Shown here in pieces: positions 51,970 through 64,000 of a stretch of 64,000 nt of DNA (positions are counted from its first letter, which is position 1; the number at the start of each line of letters is the position of its first letter). The notes beneath the pieces were generated by a model. The model was not told the DNA's origin and ran no database searches. It worked only from the letters and a program-made list of their open reading frames with translations. The DNA lies in the NCBI GenBank assembly GCA_036250195.1, contig JAVHZZ010000062.1, positions 310,001 through 374,000 of the forward strand, given 5' to 3'. Both the position numbers and the translations under genes were made by a program. The DNA comes from Mixophyes australis (lineage: Eukaryota; Chordata; Amphibia; Anura; Limnodynastidae).

Positions 51970-54117
51970 GTAAAAGGATTGATGTAAATCATTGTTTACA
52001 AGAGAAAGTGAGACAGAAATGCAAAAAAGCGTTGTTTTAGGACGGCAATGAAGAAATGACTATATTTCGCGATTTCTCGTGCTCAGAAAGACTTAGAAAG
52101 TTGATAATTGTGGGCAATGTTAGAAATGTCAAGAGAATCAAGAATTATGTAAAAGGATTGATGTAAATCATTGTTTCTAAGAGAAAGTGAGACAGGAATG
52201 CAAAAAAGCGTTGTTTTTGGACGGCAATGAAGAAATGACTATGTTTTGCGATTTCTCCTGCTCAGAAAGACTTAGAAAGTTGATAATTGTGGGCAATGTT
52301 AGAAATGTCATGAGAAACAAGAATTATGTAAAAGGATTGATGTAAATCATTGTTTCTAAGAGAAAGTGAGACAGGAATGCAAAAAAGCGTTGTTTTTGTA
52401 CGGCAATGAAGAAATGACTATGTTTTGCGATTTCTCCTGCTCAGAAAGACTTAGAAAGTTGATAATTGTGGGCAATATTAGAAATGTTATGAGAAACAAG
52501 AATTATGTAAAAGGATTGATGTAAATCATTGTTTCTAAGAGAAAGTGAGACAGGAATGCAAAAAAGCGTTGTTTTTGGACGGCAATGAAGAAATGACTAT
52601 GTTTTGCGATTTCTCCTGCTCAGAAAGACTTAGAAAGTTGATAATTGTGGGCAATGTTAGAAATGTCATGAGAAACAAGAATTATGTAAAAGGATTAATG
52701 TAAATCATTGTTTACAAGAGAAAGTGAGACAGGAATGCAAAAAAGCGTTGTTTTTGGACGGCAATGAAGAAATGACTATGTTTTGCGATTTCTCCTGCTC
52801 AGAAAGACTTAGAAAGTTGATAATTGTGGGCAATGTTAGAAATGTCATGAGAAACAAGAATTATGTAAAAGGATTGATGTAAATCATTGTTTCTAAGAGA
52901 AAGTGAGACAGGAATGCAAAAAAGCGTTGTTTTTGGACGGCAATGAAGAAATGACTATGTTTTGCGATTTCTCCTGCTCAGAAAGACTTAGAAAGTTGAT
53001 AATTGTGGGCAATGTTAGAAATGTCATGAGAAACAAGAATTATGTAAAAGGATTGATGTAAATCATTGTTTACAAGAGAAAGTGAGACAGAAATGCAAAA
53101 AAGCGTTGTTTTAGGACGGCAATGAAGAAATGACTATATTTCGCGATTTCTCGTGCTCAGAAAGACTTAGAAAGTTGATAATTGTGGGCAATGTTAGAAA
53201 TGTCAAGAGAATCAAGAATTATGTAAAAGGATTGATGTAAATCATTGTTTCTAAGAGAAAGTGAGACAGGAATGCAAAAAAGCGTTGTTTTTGGACGGCA
53301 ATGAAGAAATGACTATGTTTTGCGATTTCTCCTGCTCAGAAAGACTTAGAAAGTTGATAATTGTGGGCAATGTTAGAAATGTCATGAGAAACAAGAATTA
53401 TGTAAAAGGATTGATGTAAATCATTGTTTCTAAGAGAAAGTGAGACAGGAATGCAAAAAAGCGTTGTTTTTGTACGGCAATGAAGAAATGACTATGTTTT
53501 GCGATTTCTCCTGCTCAGAAAGACTTAGAAAGTTGATAATTGTGGGCAATATTAGAAATGTTATGAGAAACAAGAATTATGTAAAAGGATTGATGTAAAT
53601 CATTGTTTCTAAGAGAAAGTGAGACAGGAATGCAAAAAAGCGTTGTTTTTGGACGGCAATGAAGAAATGACTATGTTTTGCGATTTCTCCTGCTCAGAAA
53701 GACTTAGAAAGTTGATAATTGTGGGCAATGTTAGAAATGTCATGAGAAACAAGAATTATGTAAAAGGATTAATGTAAATCATTGTTTACAAGAGAAAGTG
53801 AGACAGGAATGCAAAAAAGCGTTGTTTTTGGACGGCAATGAAGAAATGACTATGTTTTGCGATTTCTCCTGCTCAGAAAGACTTAGAAAGTTGATAATTG
53901 TGGGCAATGTTAGAAATGTCATGAGAAACAAGAATTATGTAAAAGGATTGATGTAAATCATTGTTTCTAAGAGAAAGTGAGACAGGAATGCAAAAAAGCG
54001 TTGTTTTTGGACGGCAATGAAGAAATGACTATGTTTTGCGATTTCTCCTGCTCAGAAAGACTTAGAAAGTTGATAATTGTGGGCAATGTTAGAAATGTCA
54101 TGAGAAACAAGAATTAT
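51970..54117 (-). repeat. 6-unit block in two tandem copies (1074 bp each)
   Basis: Starting at 51970 and 53044, each copy holds a type B unit with GTTTTAGG (52033 and 53107) and GTCAAGAGAATCAAG (AAGAGAATCA at 52131 and 53205), an A unit, a GTACGG unit ending in AATATTAGAAATGTTATG, an A unit, a GATTAATG-TTACAAG unit and an A unit. A diverged relative of the same six-unit order starts at 48920 (GTTTTAGG 48983, AATATTAG about 49427, GTATTAATG about 49641), suggesting an older higher-order repeat. Confidence 0.9.
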
Positions 54118-55549
54118 GTAAAAGGATTGATGTAAATCATTGTTTACAAGAGAAAATGAGACAGGAATGCAAAAAAGCGTTGTTTTTGGACGGCAATGAA
54201 GAAATGACTATGTTTTGCGATTTCTCCTGCTCAGAAAGACTTAGAAAGTTGATAATTGTGGGCAATGTTAGAAATGTCATGAGAAACAAGAATTATGTAA
54301 AAGGATTGATGTAAATCATTGTTTCTAAGAGAAAGTGAGACAGGAATGCAAAAAAGCGTTGTTTTTGGACGGCAATGAAGAAATGACTATGTTTTGCGAT
54401 TTCTCCTGCTCAGAAAGACTTAGAAAGTTGATAATTGTGGGCAATGTTAGAAATGTCATGAGAAACAAGAATTATGTAAAAGGATTGATGTAAATCATTG
54501 TTTCTAAGAGAAAGTGAGACAGGAATGCAAAAAAGCGTTGTTTTTGGACGGCAATGAAGAAATGACTATGTTTTGCGATTTCTCCTGCTCAGAAAGACTT
54601 AGAAAGTTGATAATTGTGGGCAATGTTAGAAATGTCATGAGAAACAAGAATTATGTAAAAGGATTGATGTAAATCATTGTTTACAAGAGAAAGTGAGACA
54701 GGAATGCAAAAAAGCGTTGTTTTTGGACGGCAATGAAGAAATGACTATGTTTTGCAATTTCTCGTGCTCAGAAAGACTTAGAAAGTTGATAATTGTGGGC
54801 AATGTTAGAAATGTCATGAGAAACAAGAATTATGTAAAAGGATTGATGTAAATCATTGTTTCTAAGAGAAAGTGAGACAGGAATGCAAAAAAGCGTTGTT
54901 TTTGGACGGCAATGAAGAAATGACTATGTTTTGCGATTTCTCCTGCTCAGAAAGACTTAGAAAGTTGATAATTGTGGGCAATGTTAGAAATGTCATGAGA
55001 AACAAGAATTATGTAAAAGGATTGATGAAAATCATTGTTTCTAAGAGAAAGTGAGACAGGAATGCAAAAAAACGTTGTTTTTGGACGGCAATGAAGAAAT
55101 GACTATGTTTTGCGATTTCTCCTGCTCAGAAAGACTTAGAAAGTTGATAATTGTGGGCAATGTTAGAAATGTCATGAGAAACAAGAATTATGTAAAAGGA
55201 TTGATGTAAATCATTGTTTCTAAGAGAAAGTGAGACAGGAATGCAAAAAAGCGTTGTTTTTGGACGGCAATGAAGAAATGACTATGTTTTGCGATTTCTC
55301 CTGCTCAGAAAGACTTAGAAAGTTGATAATTGTGGGCAATGTTAGAAATGTCATGAGAAACAAGAATTATGTAAAAGGATTGATGTAAATCATTGTTTCT
55401 AAGAGAAAGTGAGACAGGAATGCAAAAAAGCGTTGTTTTTGGACGGCAATGAAGAAATGACTATGTTTTGCGATTTCTCCTGCTCAGAAAGACTTAGAAA
55501 GTTGATAATTGTGGGCAATGTTAGAAATGTCATGAGAAACAAGAATTAT

Positions 55550-58500
55550 GTAAAAGGATTGATGTAAATCATTGTTTCTAAGAGAAAGTGAGACAGGAAT
55601 GCAAAAAAGCGTTGTTTTTGGACGGCAATGAAGAAATGACTATGTTTTGCGATTTCTCCTTCTCAGAAAGACTTAGAAAGTTGATAATTGTGGGCAATGT
55701 TAGAAATGTCATGAGAAACAAGAATTATGTAAAAGGATTGATGTAAATCATTGTTTACAAGAGAAAGTGAGACAGAAATGCAAAAAAGCGTTGTTTTTGG
55801 ACGGCAATGAAGAAATGACTATATTTCGCGATTTCTCGTGCTCAGAAAGACTTAGAAAGTTGATAATTGTGGGCAATGTTAGAAATGTCATGAGAAACAA
55901 GAATTATGTAAAAGGATTGATGTAAATCATTGTTTCTAAGAGAAAGTGAGACAGGAATGCAAAAAAGCGTTGTTTTTGGACGGCAATGAAGAAATGACTA
56001 TGTTTTGCGATTTCTCCTGCTCAGAAAGACTTAGAAAGTTGATAATTGTGGGCAATGTTAGAAATGTCATGAGAAACAAGAATTATGTAAAAGGATTGAT
56101 GTAAATCATTGTTTCTAAGAGAAAGTGAGACAGGAATGCAAAAAAGCGTTGTTTTTGGACGGCAATGAAGAAATGACTATGTTTTGCGATTTCTCCTGCT
56201 CAGAAAGACTTAGAAAGTTGATAATTGTGGGCAATGTTAGAAATGTCATGAGAAACAAGAATTATGTAAAAGGATTGATGTAAATCATTGTTTCTAAGAG
56301 AAAGTGAGACAGGAATGCAAAAAAGCGTTGTTTTTGGACGGCAATGAAGAAATGACTATGTTTTGCGATTTCTCCTGCTCAGAAAGACTTAGAAAGTTGA
56401 TAATTGTGGGCAATGTTAGAAATGTCATGAGAAACAAGAATTATGTAAAAGGATTGATGTAAATCATTGTTTCTAAGAGAAAGTGAGACAGAAATGCAAA
56501 AAAGCGTTGTTTTTGGACGGCAATGAAGAAATGACTATGTTTTGCGATTTCTCCTGCTCAGAAAGACTTAGAAAGTTGATAATTGTGGGCAATGTTAGAA
56601 ATGTCATGAGAAACAAGAATTATGTAAAAGGATTGATGTAAATCATTGTTTACAAGAGAAAGTGAGACAGAAATGCAAAAAAGCGTTGTTTTTGGACGGC
56701 AATGAAGAAATGACTATATTTCGCGATTTCTCGTGCTCAGAAAGACTTAGAAAGTTGATAATTGTGGGCAATGTTAGAAATGTCATAAGAAACAAGAATT
56801 ATGTAAAAGGATTGATGTAAATCATTGTTTCTAAGAGAAAGTGAGACAGGAATGCAAAAAAGCGTTGTTTTTGGACGGCAATGAAGAAATGACTATATTT
56901 CGCGATTTCTCGTGCTCAGAAAGACTTAGAAAGTTGATAATTGTGGGCAATGTTAGAAATGTCATGAGAAACAAGAATTATGTAAAAGGATTGATGTAAA
57001 TCATTGTTTCTAAGAGAAAGTGAGACAGGAATGCAAAAAAGCGTTGTTTTTGGACGGCAATGAAGAAATGACTATGTTTTGCGATTTCTCCTGCTCAGAA
57101 AGACTTAGAAAGTTGATAATTGTGGGCAATGTTAGAAATGTCATGAGAAACAAGAATTATGTAAAAGGATTGATGTAAATCATTGTTTCTAAGAGAAAGT
57201 GAGACAGGAATGCAAAAAAGCGTTGTTTTTGGACGGCAATGAAGAAATGACTATGTTTTGCGATTTCTCCTGCTCAGAAAGACTTAGAAAGTTGATAATT
57301 GTGGGCAATGTTAGAAATGTCATGAGAAACAAGAATTATGTAAAAGGATTGATGTAGATCATTGTTTACAAGAGAAAGTGAGACAGAAATGCAAAAAAGC
57401 GTTGTTTTTGGACGGCAATGAAGAAATGACTATGTTTTGCAATTTCTCGTGCTCAGAAAGACTTAGAAAGTTCATAATTGTGGGCAATGTTAGAAATGTC
57501 ATGAGAAACAAGAATTATGTAAAAGGATTGATGTAAATCATTGTTTCTAAGAGAAAGTGAGACAGGAATGCAAAAAAGCGTTGTTTTTGGACGGCAATGA
57601 AGAAATGACTATGTTTTGCGATTTCTCCTGCTCAGAAAGACTTAGAAAGTTGATAATTGTGGGCAATGTTAGAAATGTCATGAGAAACAAGAATTATGTA
57701 AAAGGATTGATGTAGATCATTGTTTACAAGAGAAAGTGAGACAGAAATGCAAAAAAGCGTTGTTTTTGGACGGCAATGAAGAAATGACTATGTTTTGCAA
57801 TTTCTCGTGCTCAGAAAGACTTAGAAAGTTCATAATTGTGGGCAATGTTAGAAATGTCATGAGAAACAAGAATTATGTAAAAGGATTGATGTAAATCATT
57901 GTTTCTAAGAGAAAGTGAGACAGGAATGCAAAAAAGCGTTGTTTTTGGACGGCAATGAAGAAATGACTATGTTTTGCGATTTCTCCTGCTCAGAAAGACT
58001 TAGAAAGTTGATAATTGTGGGCAATGTTAGAAATGTCATGAGAAACAAGAATTATGTAAAAGGATTGATGTAAATCATTGTTTCTAAGAGAAAGTGAGAC
58101 AGGAATGCAAAAAAGCGTTGTTTTTGGACGGCAATGAAGAAATGACTATGTTTTGCGATTTCTCCTGCTCAGAAAGACTTAGAAAGTTGATAATTGTGGG
58201 CAATGTTAGAAATGTCATGAGAAACAAGAATTATGTAAAAGGATTGATGTAAATCATTGTTTACAAGAGAAAGTGAGACAGAAATGCAAAAAAGCGTTGT
58301 TTTTGGACGGCAATGAAGAAATGACTATGTTTTGCGATTTCTCCTGCTCAGAAAGACTTAGAAAGTTGATAATTGTGGGCAATGTTAGAAATGTCATGAG
58401 AAACAAGAATTATGTAAAAGGATTGATGTAAATCATTGTTTCTAAGAGAAAGTGAGACAGGAATGCAAAAAAGCGTTGTTTTTGGACGGCAATGAAGAAA

Positions 58501-61500
58501 TGACTATGTTTTGCGATTTCTCCTGCTCAGAAAGACTTAGAAAGTTGATAATTGTGGGCAATGTTAGAAATGTCATGAGAAACAAGAATTATGTAAAAGG
58601 ATTGATGTAAATCATTGTTTCTAAGAGAAAGTGAGACAGGAATGCAAAAAAGCGTTGTTTTTGGACGGCAATGAAGAAATGACTATGTTTTGCGATTTCT
58701 CCTGCTCAGAAAGACTTAGAAAGTTGATAATTGTGGGCAATGTTAGAAATGTCATGAGAAACAAGAATTATGTAAAAGGATTGATGTAAATCATTGTTTA
58801 CAAGAGAAAGTGAGACAGAAATGCAAAAAAGCGTTGTTTTTGGACGGCAATGAAGAAATGACTATGTTTTGCGATTTCTCCTGCTCAGAAAGACTTAGAA
58901 AGTTGATAATTGTGGGCAATGTTAGAAATGTCATGAGAAACAAGAATTATGTAAAAGGATTGATGTAAATCATTGTTTCTAAGAGAAAGTGAGACAGGAA
59001 TGCAAAAAAGCGTTGTTTTTGGACGGCAATGAAGAAATGACTATGTTTTGCGATTTCTCCTGCTTAGAAAGACTTAGAAAGTTGATAATTGTGGGCAATG
59101 TTAGAAATGTCATGAGAAACAAGAATTATGTAAAAGGATTGATGTAAATCATTGTTTCTAAGAGAAAGTGAGACAGGAATGCAAAAAAGCGTTGTTTTTG
59201 GACGGCAATGAAGAAATGACTATGTTTTGCGATTTCTCCTGCTCAGAAAGACTTAGAAAGTTGATAATTGTGGTCAATGTTAGAAATGTCATGAGAAACA
59301 AGAATTATGTAAAAGGATTGATGTAAATCATTGTTTCTAAGAGAAAGTGAGACAGGAATGCAAAAAAGCGTTGTTTTTGGACGGCAATGAAGAAATGACT
59401 ATGTTTTGCGATTTCTCCTGCTCAGAAAGACTTAGAAAGTTGATAATTGTGGGCAATGTTAGAAATGTCATGAGAAACAAGAATTATGTAAAAGGATTGA
59501 TGTAAATCATTGTTTCTAAGAGAAAGTGAGACAGGAATGCAAAAAAGCGTTGTTTTTGGACGGCAATGAAGAAATGACTATGTTTTGCGATTTCTCCTTC
59601 TCAGAAAGACTTAGAAAGTTGATAATTGTGGGCAATGTTAGAAATGTCATGAGAAACAAGAATTATGTAAAAGGATTGATGTAAATCATTGTTTACAAGA
59701 GAAAGTGAGACAGAAATGCAAAAAAGCGTTGTTTTTGGACGGCAATGAAGAAATGACTATATTTCGCGATTTCTCGTGCTCAGAAAGACTTAGAAAGTTG
59801 ATAATTGTGGGCAATGTTAGAAATGTCATGAGAAACAAGAATTATGTAAAAGGATTGATGTAAATCATTGTTTCTAAGAGAAAGTGAGACAGGAATGCAA
59901 AAAAGCGTTGTTTTTGGACGGCAATGAAGAAATGACTATGTTTTGCGATTTCTCCTGCTCAGAAAGACTTAGAAAGTTGATAATTGTGGGCAATGTTAGA
60001 AATGTCATGAGAAACAAGAATTATGTAAAAGGATTGATGTAAATCATTGTTTCTAAGAGAAAGTGAGACAGGAATGCAAAAAAGCGTTGTTTTTGGACGG
60101 CAATGAAGAAATGACTATGTTTTGCGATTTCTCCTGCTCAGAAAGACTTAGAAAGTTGATAATTGTGGGCAATGTTAGAAATGTCATGAGAAACAAGAAT
60201 TATGTAAAAGGATTGATGTAAATCATTGTTTCTAAGAGAAAGTGAGACAGGAATGCAAAAAAGCGTTGTTTTTGGACGGCAATGAAGAAATGACTATGTT
60301 TTGCGATTTCTCCTGCTCAGAAAGACTTAGAAAGTTGATAATTGTGGGCAATGTTAGAAATGTCATGAGAAACAAGAATTATGTAAAAGGATTGATGTAA
60401 ATCATTGTTTCTAAGAGAAAGTGAGACAGGAATGCAAAAAAGCGTTGTTTTTGGACGGCAATGAAGAAATGACTATGTTTTGCGATTTCTCCTGCTCAGA
60501 AAGACTTAGAAAGTTGATAATTGTGGGCAATGTTAGAAATGTCATGAGAAACAAGAATTATGTAAAAGGATTGATGTAAATCATTGTTTACAAGAGAAAG
60601 TGAGACAGAAATGCAAAAAAGCGTTGTTTTTGGACGGCAATGAAGAAATGACTATATTTCGCGATTTCTCGTGCTCAGAAAGACTTAGAAAGTTGATAAT
60701 TGTGGGCAATGTTAGAAATGTCATAAGAAACAAGAATTATGTAAAAGGATTGATGTAAATCATTGTTTCTAAGAGAAAGTGAGACAGGAATGCAAAAAAG
60801 CGTTGTTTTTGGACGGCAATGAAGAAATGACTATGTTTTGCGATTTCTCCTGCTCAGAAAGACTTAGAAAGTTGATAATTGTGGGCAATGTTAGAAATGT
60901 CATGAGAAACAAGAATTATGTAAAAGGATTGATGTAAATCATTGTTTACAAGAGAAAGTGAGACAGAAATGCAAAAAAAGCGTTGTTTTTGGACGGCAAT
61001 GAAGAAATGACTATATTTCGCGATTTCTCGTGCTCAGAAAGACTTAGAAAGTTGATAATTGTGGGCAATGTTAGAAATGTCATGAGAAACAAGAATTATG
61101 TAAAAGGATTGATGTAAATCATTGTTTCTAAGAGAAAGTGAGACAGGAATGCAAAAAAGCGTTGTTTTTGGACGGCAATGAAGAAATGACTATGTTTTGC
61201 GATTTCTCCTGCTCAGAAAGACTTAGAAAGTTGATAATTGTGGGCAATGTTAGAAATGTCATGAGAAACAAGAATTATGTAAAAGGATTGATGTAAATCA
61301 TTGTTTCTAAGAGAAAGTGAGACAGGAATGCAAAAAAGCGTTGTTTTTGGACGGCAATGAAGAAATGACTATGTTTTGCGATTTCTCCTGCTCAGAAAGA
61401 CTTAGAAAGTTGATAATTGTGGGCAATGTTAGAAATGTCATGAGAAACAAGAATTATGTAAAAGGATTGATGTAGATCATTGTTTACAAGAGAAAGTGAG

Positions 61501-62910
61501 ACAGAAATGCAAAAAAGCGTTGTTTTTGGACGACAATGAAGAAATGACTATGTTTTGCAATTTCTCGTGCTCAGAAAGACTTAGAAAGTTCATAATTGTG
61601 GGCAATGTTAGAAATGTCATGAGAAACAAGAATTATGTAAAAGGATTGATGTAAATCATTGTTTCTAAGAGAAAGTGAGACAGGAATGCAAAAAAGCGTT
61701 GTTTTTGGACGGCAATGAAGAAATGACTATGTTTTGCGATTTCTCCTGCTCAGAAAGACTTAGAAAGTTGATAATTGTGGGCAATGTTAGAAATGTCATG
61801 AGAAACAAGAATTATGTAAAAGGATTGATGTAGATCATTGTTTACAAGAGAAAGTGAGACAGAAATGCAAAAAAGCGTTGTTTTTGGACGGCAATGAAGA
61901 AATGACTATGTTTTGCAATTTCTCGTGCTCAGAAAGACTTAGAAAGTTCATAATTGTGGGCAATGTTAGAAATGTCATGAGAAACAAGAATTATGTAAAA
62001 GGATTGATGTAAATCATTGTTTCTAAGAGAAAGTGAGACAGGAATGCAAAAAAGCGTTGTTTTTGGACGGCAATGAAGAAATGACTATGTTTTGCGATTT
62101 CTCCTGCTCAGAAAGACTTAGAAAGTTGATAATTGTGGGCAATGTTAGAAATGTCATGAGAAACAAGAATTATGTAAAAGGATTGATGTAAATCATTGTT
62201 TCTAAGAGAAAGTGAGACAGGAATGCAAAAAAGCGTTGTTTTTGGACGGCAATGAAGAAATGACTATGTTTTGCGATTTCTCCTGCTCAGAAAGACTTAG
62301 AAAGTTGATAATTGTGGGCAATGTTAGAAATGTCATGAGAAACAAGAATTATGTAAAAGGATTGATGTAAATCATTGTTTACAAGAGAAAGTGAGACAGA
62401 AATGCAAAAAAGCGTTGTTTTTGGACGGCAATGAAGAAATGACTATGTTTTGCGATTTCTCCTGCTCAGAAAGACTTAGAAAGTTGATAATTGTGGGCAA
62501 TGTTAGAAATGTCATGAGAAACAAGAATTATGTAAAAGGATTGATGTAAATCATTGTTTCTAAGAGAAAGTGAGACAGGAATGCAAAAAAGCGTTGTTTT
62601 TGGACGGCAATGAAGAAATGACTATGTTTTGCGATTTCTCCTGCTCAGAAAGACTTAGAAAGTTGATAATTGTGGGCAATGTTAGAAATGTCATGAGAAA
62701 CAAGAATTATGTAAAAGGATTGATGTAAATCATTGTTTCTAAGAGAAAGTGAGACAGGAATGCAAAAAAGCGTTGTTTTTGGACGGCAATGAAGAAATGA
62801 CTATGTTTTGCGATTTCTCCTGCTCAGAAAGACTTAGAAAGTTGATAATTGTGGGCAATGTTAGAAATGTCATGAGAAACAAGAATTATGTAAAAGGATT
62901 GATGTAAATC
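55550..62910 (-). repeat. 22/23-unit block in two tandem copies
   Basis: CTCCTTCTC (55656 and 59594) and TCATAAGAAAC (56783 and 60721) recur at 3938 bp (22 units). Further right, the paired GTAGATC/TTCATAATTG units (57471 and 57829; 61589 and 61947) recur at 4118 bp, which is 23 units plus 1. The second copy therefore gained one 180-bp unit, a type B unit with an extra A near 60971, between the two sets of markers. Resemblance fades after about 62900, where a hybrid unit at 58800 corresponds to a type B unit. Confidence 0.86.
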
Positions 62911-64000
62911 ATTGTTTACAAGAGAAAGTGAGACAGAAATGCAAAAAAGCGTTGTTTTTGGACGGCAATGAAGAAATGACTATATTTCGCGATTTCTCGT
63001 GCTCAGAAAGACTTAGAAAGTTGATAATTGTGGGCAATGTTAGAAATGTCATGAGAAACAAGAATTATGTAAAAGGATTGATGTAAATCATTGTTTCTAA
63101 GAGAAAGTGAGACAGGAATGCAAAAAAGCGTTGTTTTTGGACGGCAATGAAGAAATGACTATGTTTTGCGATTTCTCCTGCTCAGAAAGACTTAGAAAGT
63201 TGATAATTGTGGGCAATGTTAGAAATGTCATGAGAAACAAGAATTATGTAAAAGGATTGATGTAAATCATTGTTTCTAAGAGAAAGTGAGACAGGAATGC
63301 AAAAAAGCGTTGTTTTTGGACGGCAATGAAGAAATGACTATGTTTTGCGATTTCTCCTGCTCAGAAAGACTTAGAAAGTTGATAATTGTGGGCAATGTTA
63401 GAAATGTCATGAGAAACAAGAATTATGTAAAAGGATTGATGTAAATCATTGTTTCTAAGAGAAAGTGAGACAGGAATGCAAAAAAGCGTTGTTTTTGGAC
63501 GGCAATGAAGAAATGACTATGTTTTGCGATTTCTCCTGCTCAGAAAGACTTAGAAAGTTGATAATTGTGGGCAATGTTAGAAATGTCATGAGAAACAAGA
63601 ATTATGTAAAAGGATTGATGTAAATCATTGTTTCTAAGAGAAAGTGAGACAGGAATGCAAAAAAGCGTTGTTTTTGGACGGCAATGAAGAAATGACTATG
63701 TTTTGCGATTTCTCCTGCTCAGAAAGACTTAGAAAGTTGATAATTGTGGGCAATGTTAGAAATGTCATGAGAAACAAGAATTATGTAAAAGGATTGATGT
63801 AAATCATTGTTTCTAAGAGAAAGTGAGACAGGAATGCAAAAAAGCGTTGTTTTTGGACGGCAATGAAGAAATGACTATGTTTTGCGATTTCTCCTGCTCA
63901 GAAAGACTTAGAAAGTTGATAATTGTGGGCAATGTTAGAAATGTCATGAGAAACAAGAATTATGTAAAAGGATTGATGTAAATCATTGTTTACAAGAGAA

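Larger units (their letters stand above)
43011..64000 (-). repeat. 179-bp satellite array, inverted arm (about 117 units)
   Basis: This is the same 179-bp family as the forward arm but read as its reverse complement: the landmark GTAAAAGGATTGATG recurs at 43190, 43369, 43548 and on to 63964. Net phase is explained by +1 bp at about 44681, 46821 and 60971 (A-run lengthened in the GCAAAAAAGC tract) and a 7-bp duplication at about 50346. That gives 117 full units plus 37 bp, and the array runs off the right edge. It has the same A, B and hybrid unit types as the forward arm and shares rare variants with it (for example the paired TAATATTG and CTCATAAC changes, seen here in complement near 49429), so both arms descend from one array. 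No gene or other element lies within it. Confidence 0.98.

Noticed and set aside
54872..55054. A 60-residue open frame on the + strand starting at GTG
   Set aside because: It lies wholly within one satellite unit plus the start of the next. In ordinary units this frame ends about eight codons earlier at TAA after GGATTGATG; here that stop is changed to AAA at about 55028, extending the frame to TGA. There is no ribosome-site, splice or family evidence, and 179 is not a multiple of 3, so the frame cannot continue through the array.

Overview
The whole 64 kb window is one tandem satellite DNA with no gene, RNA gene, transposon or unique sequence that I can support. The repeat unit is 179 bp, about 34% G+C. 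Following its phase by hand gives 240 full units plus 97 bp on the + strand from 1 to 43001, then 117 full units plus 37 bp in the opposite orientation from 43011 to 64000. Both window edges lie inside the array, so the real array is longer. Every phase shift I found is accounted for by a short list of indels. A megasatellite-like, homogeneous ~179-bp array of this kind is typical of (peri)centromeric heterochromatin in a plant or animal. I do not recognise the monomer and cannot name the species or prove it is centromeric.

Units fall mainly into two types about 97% identical (A and B), differing at six linked sites, plus hybrids that look like A/B crossovers. The array also carries a record of nested block duplications, readable from rare private mutations: a block marked by several rare variants occurs at about 1.3-3.6, 4.8-7.2, 7.7-10.0 and 29.1-33.2 kb; a 14-unit block with a 33-bp deletion occurs at 12.5-14.8 and 15.0-17.2 kb; an 18-unit block at 17.7-20.9 kb recurs at 23.2-26.4 kb; a 7-unit block is doubled at 37.9-40.4 kb. 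In the inverted arm, 12-, 3-, 6- and 22/23-unit blocks are doubled at 43.2-47.5, 48.0-49.1, 52.0-54.1 and 55.5-63 kb.

The most notable single place is the head-to-head polarity switch at 43002-43010. It joins monomer position 97 of the + array to position 169 of the inverted array through 9 bp of filler that resembles flanking sequence. The first units of the two arms do not mirror each other, which argues against a simple fold-back sequencing artefact. The longest open frame is a product of one mutated stop codon in a repeat unit and is not a gene.
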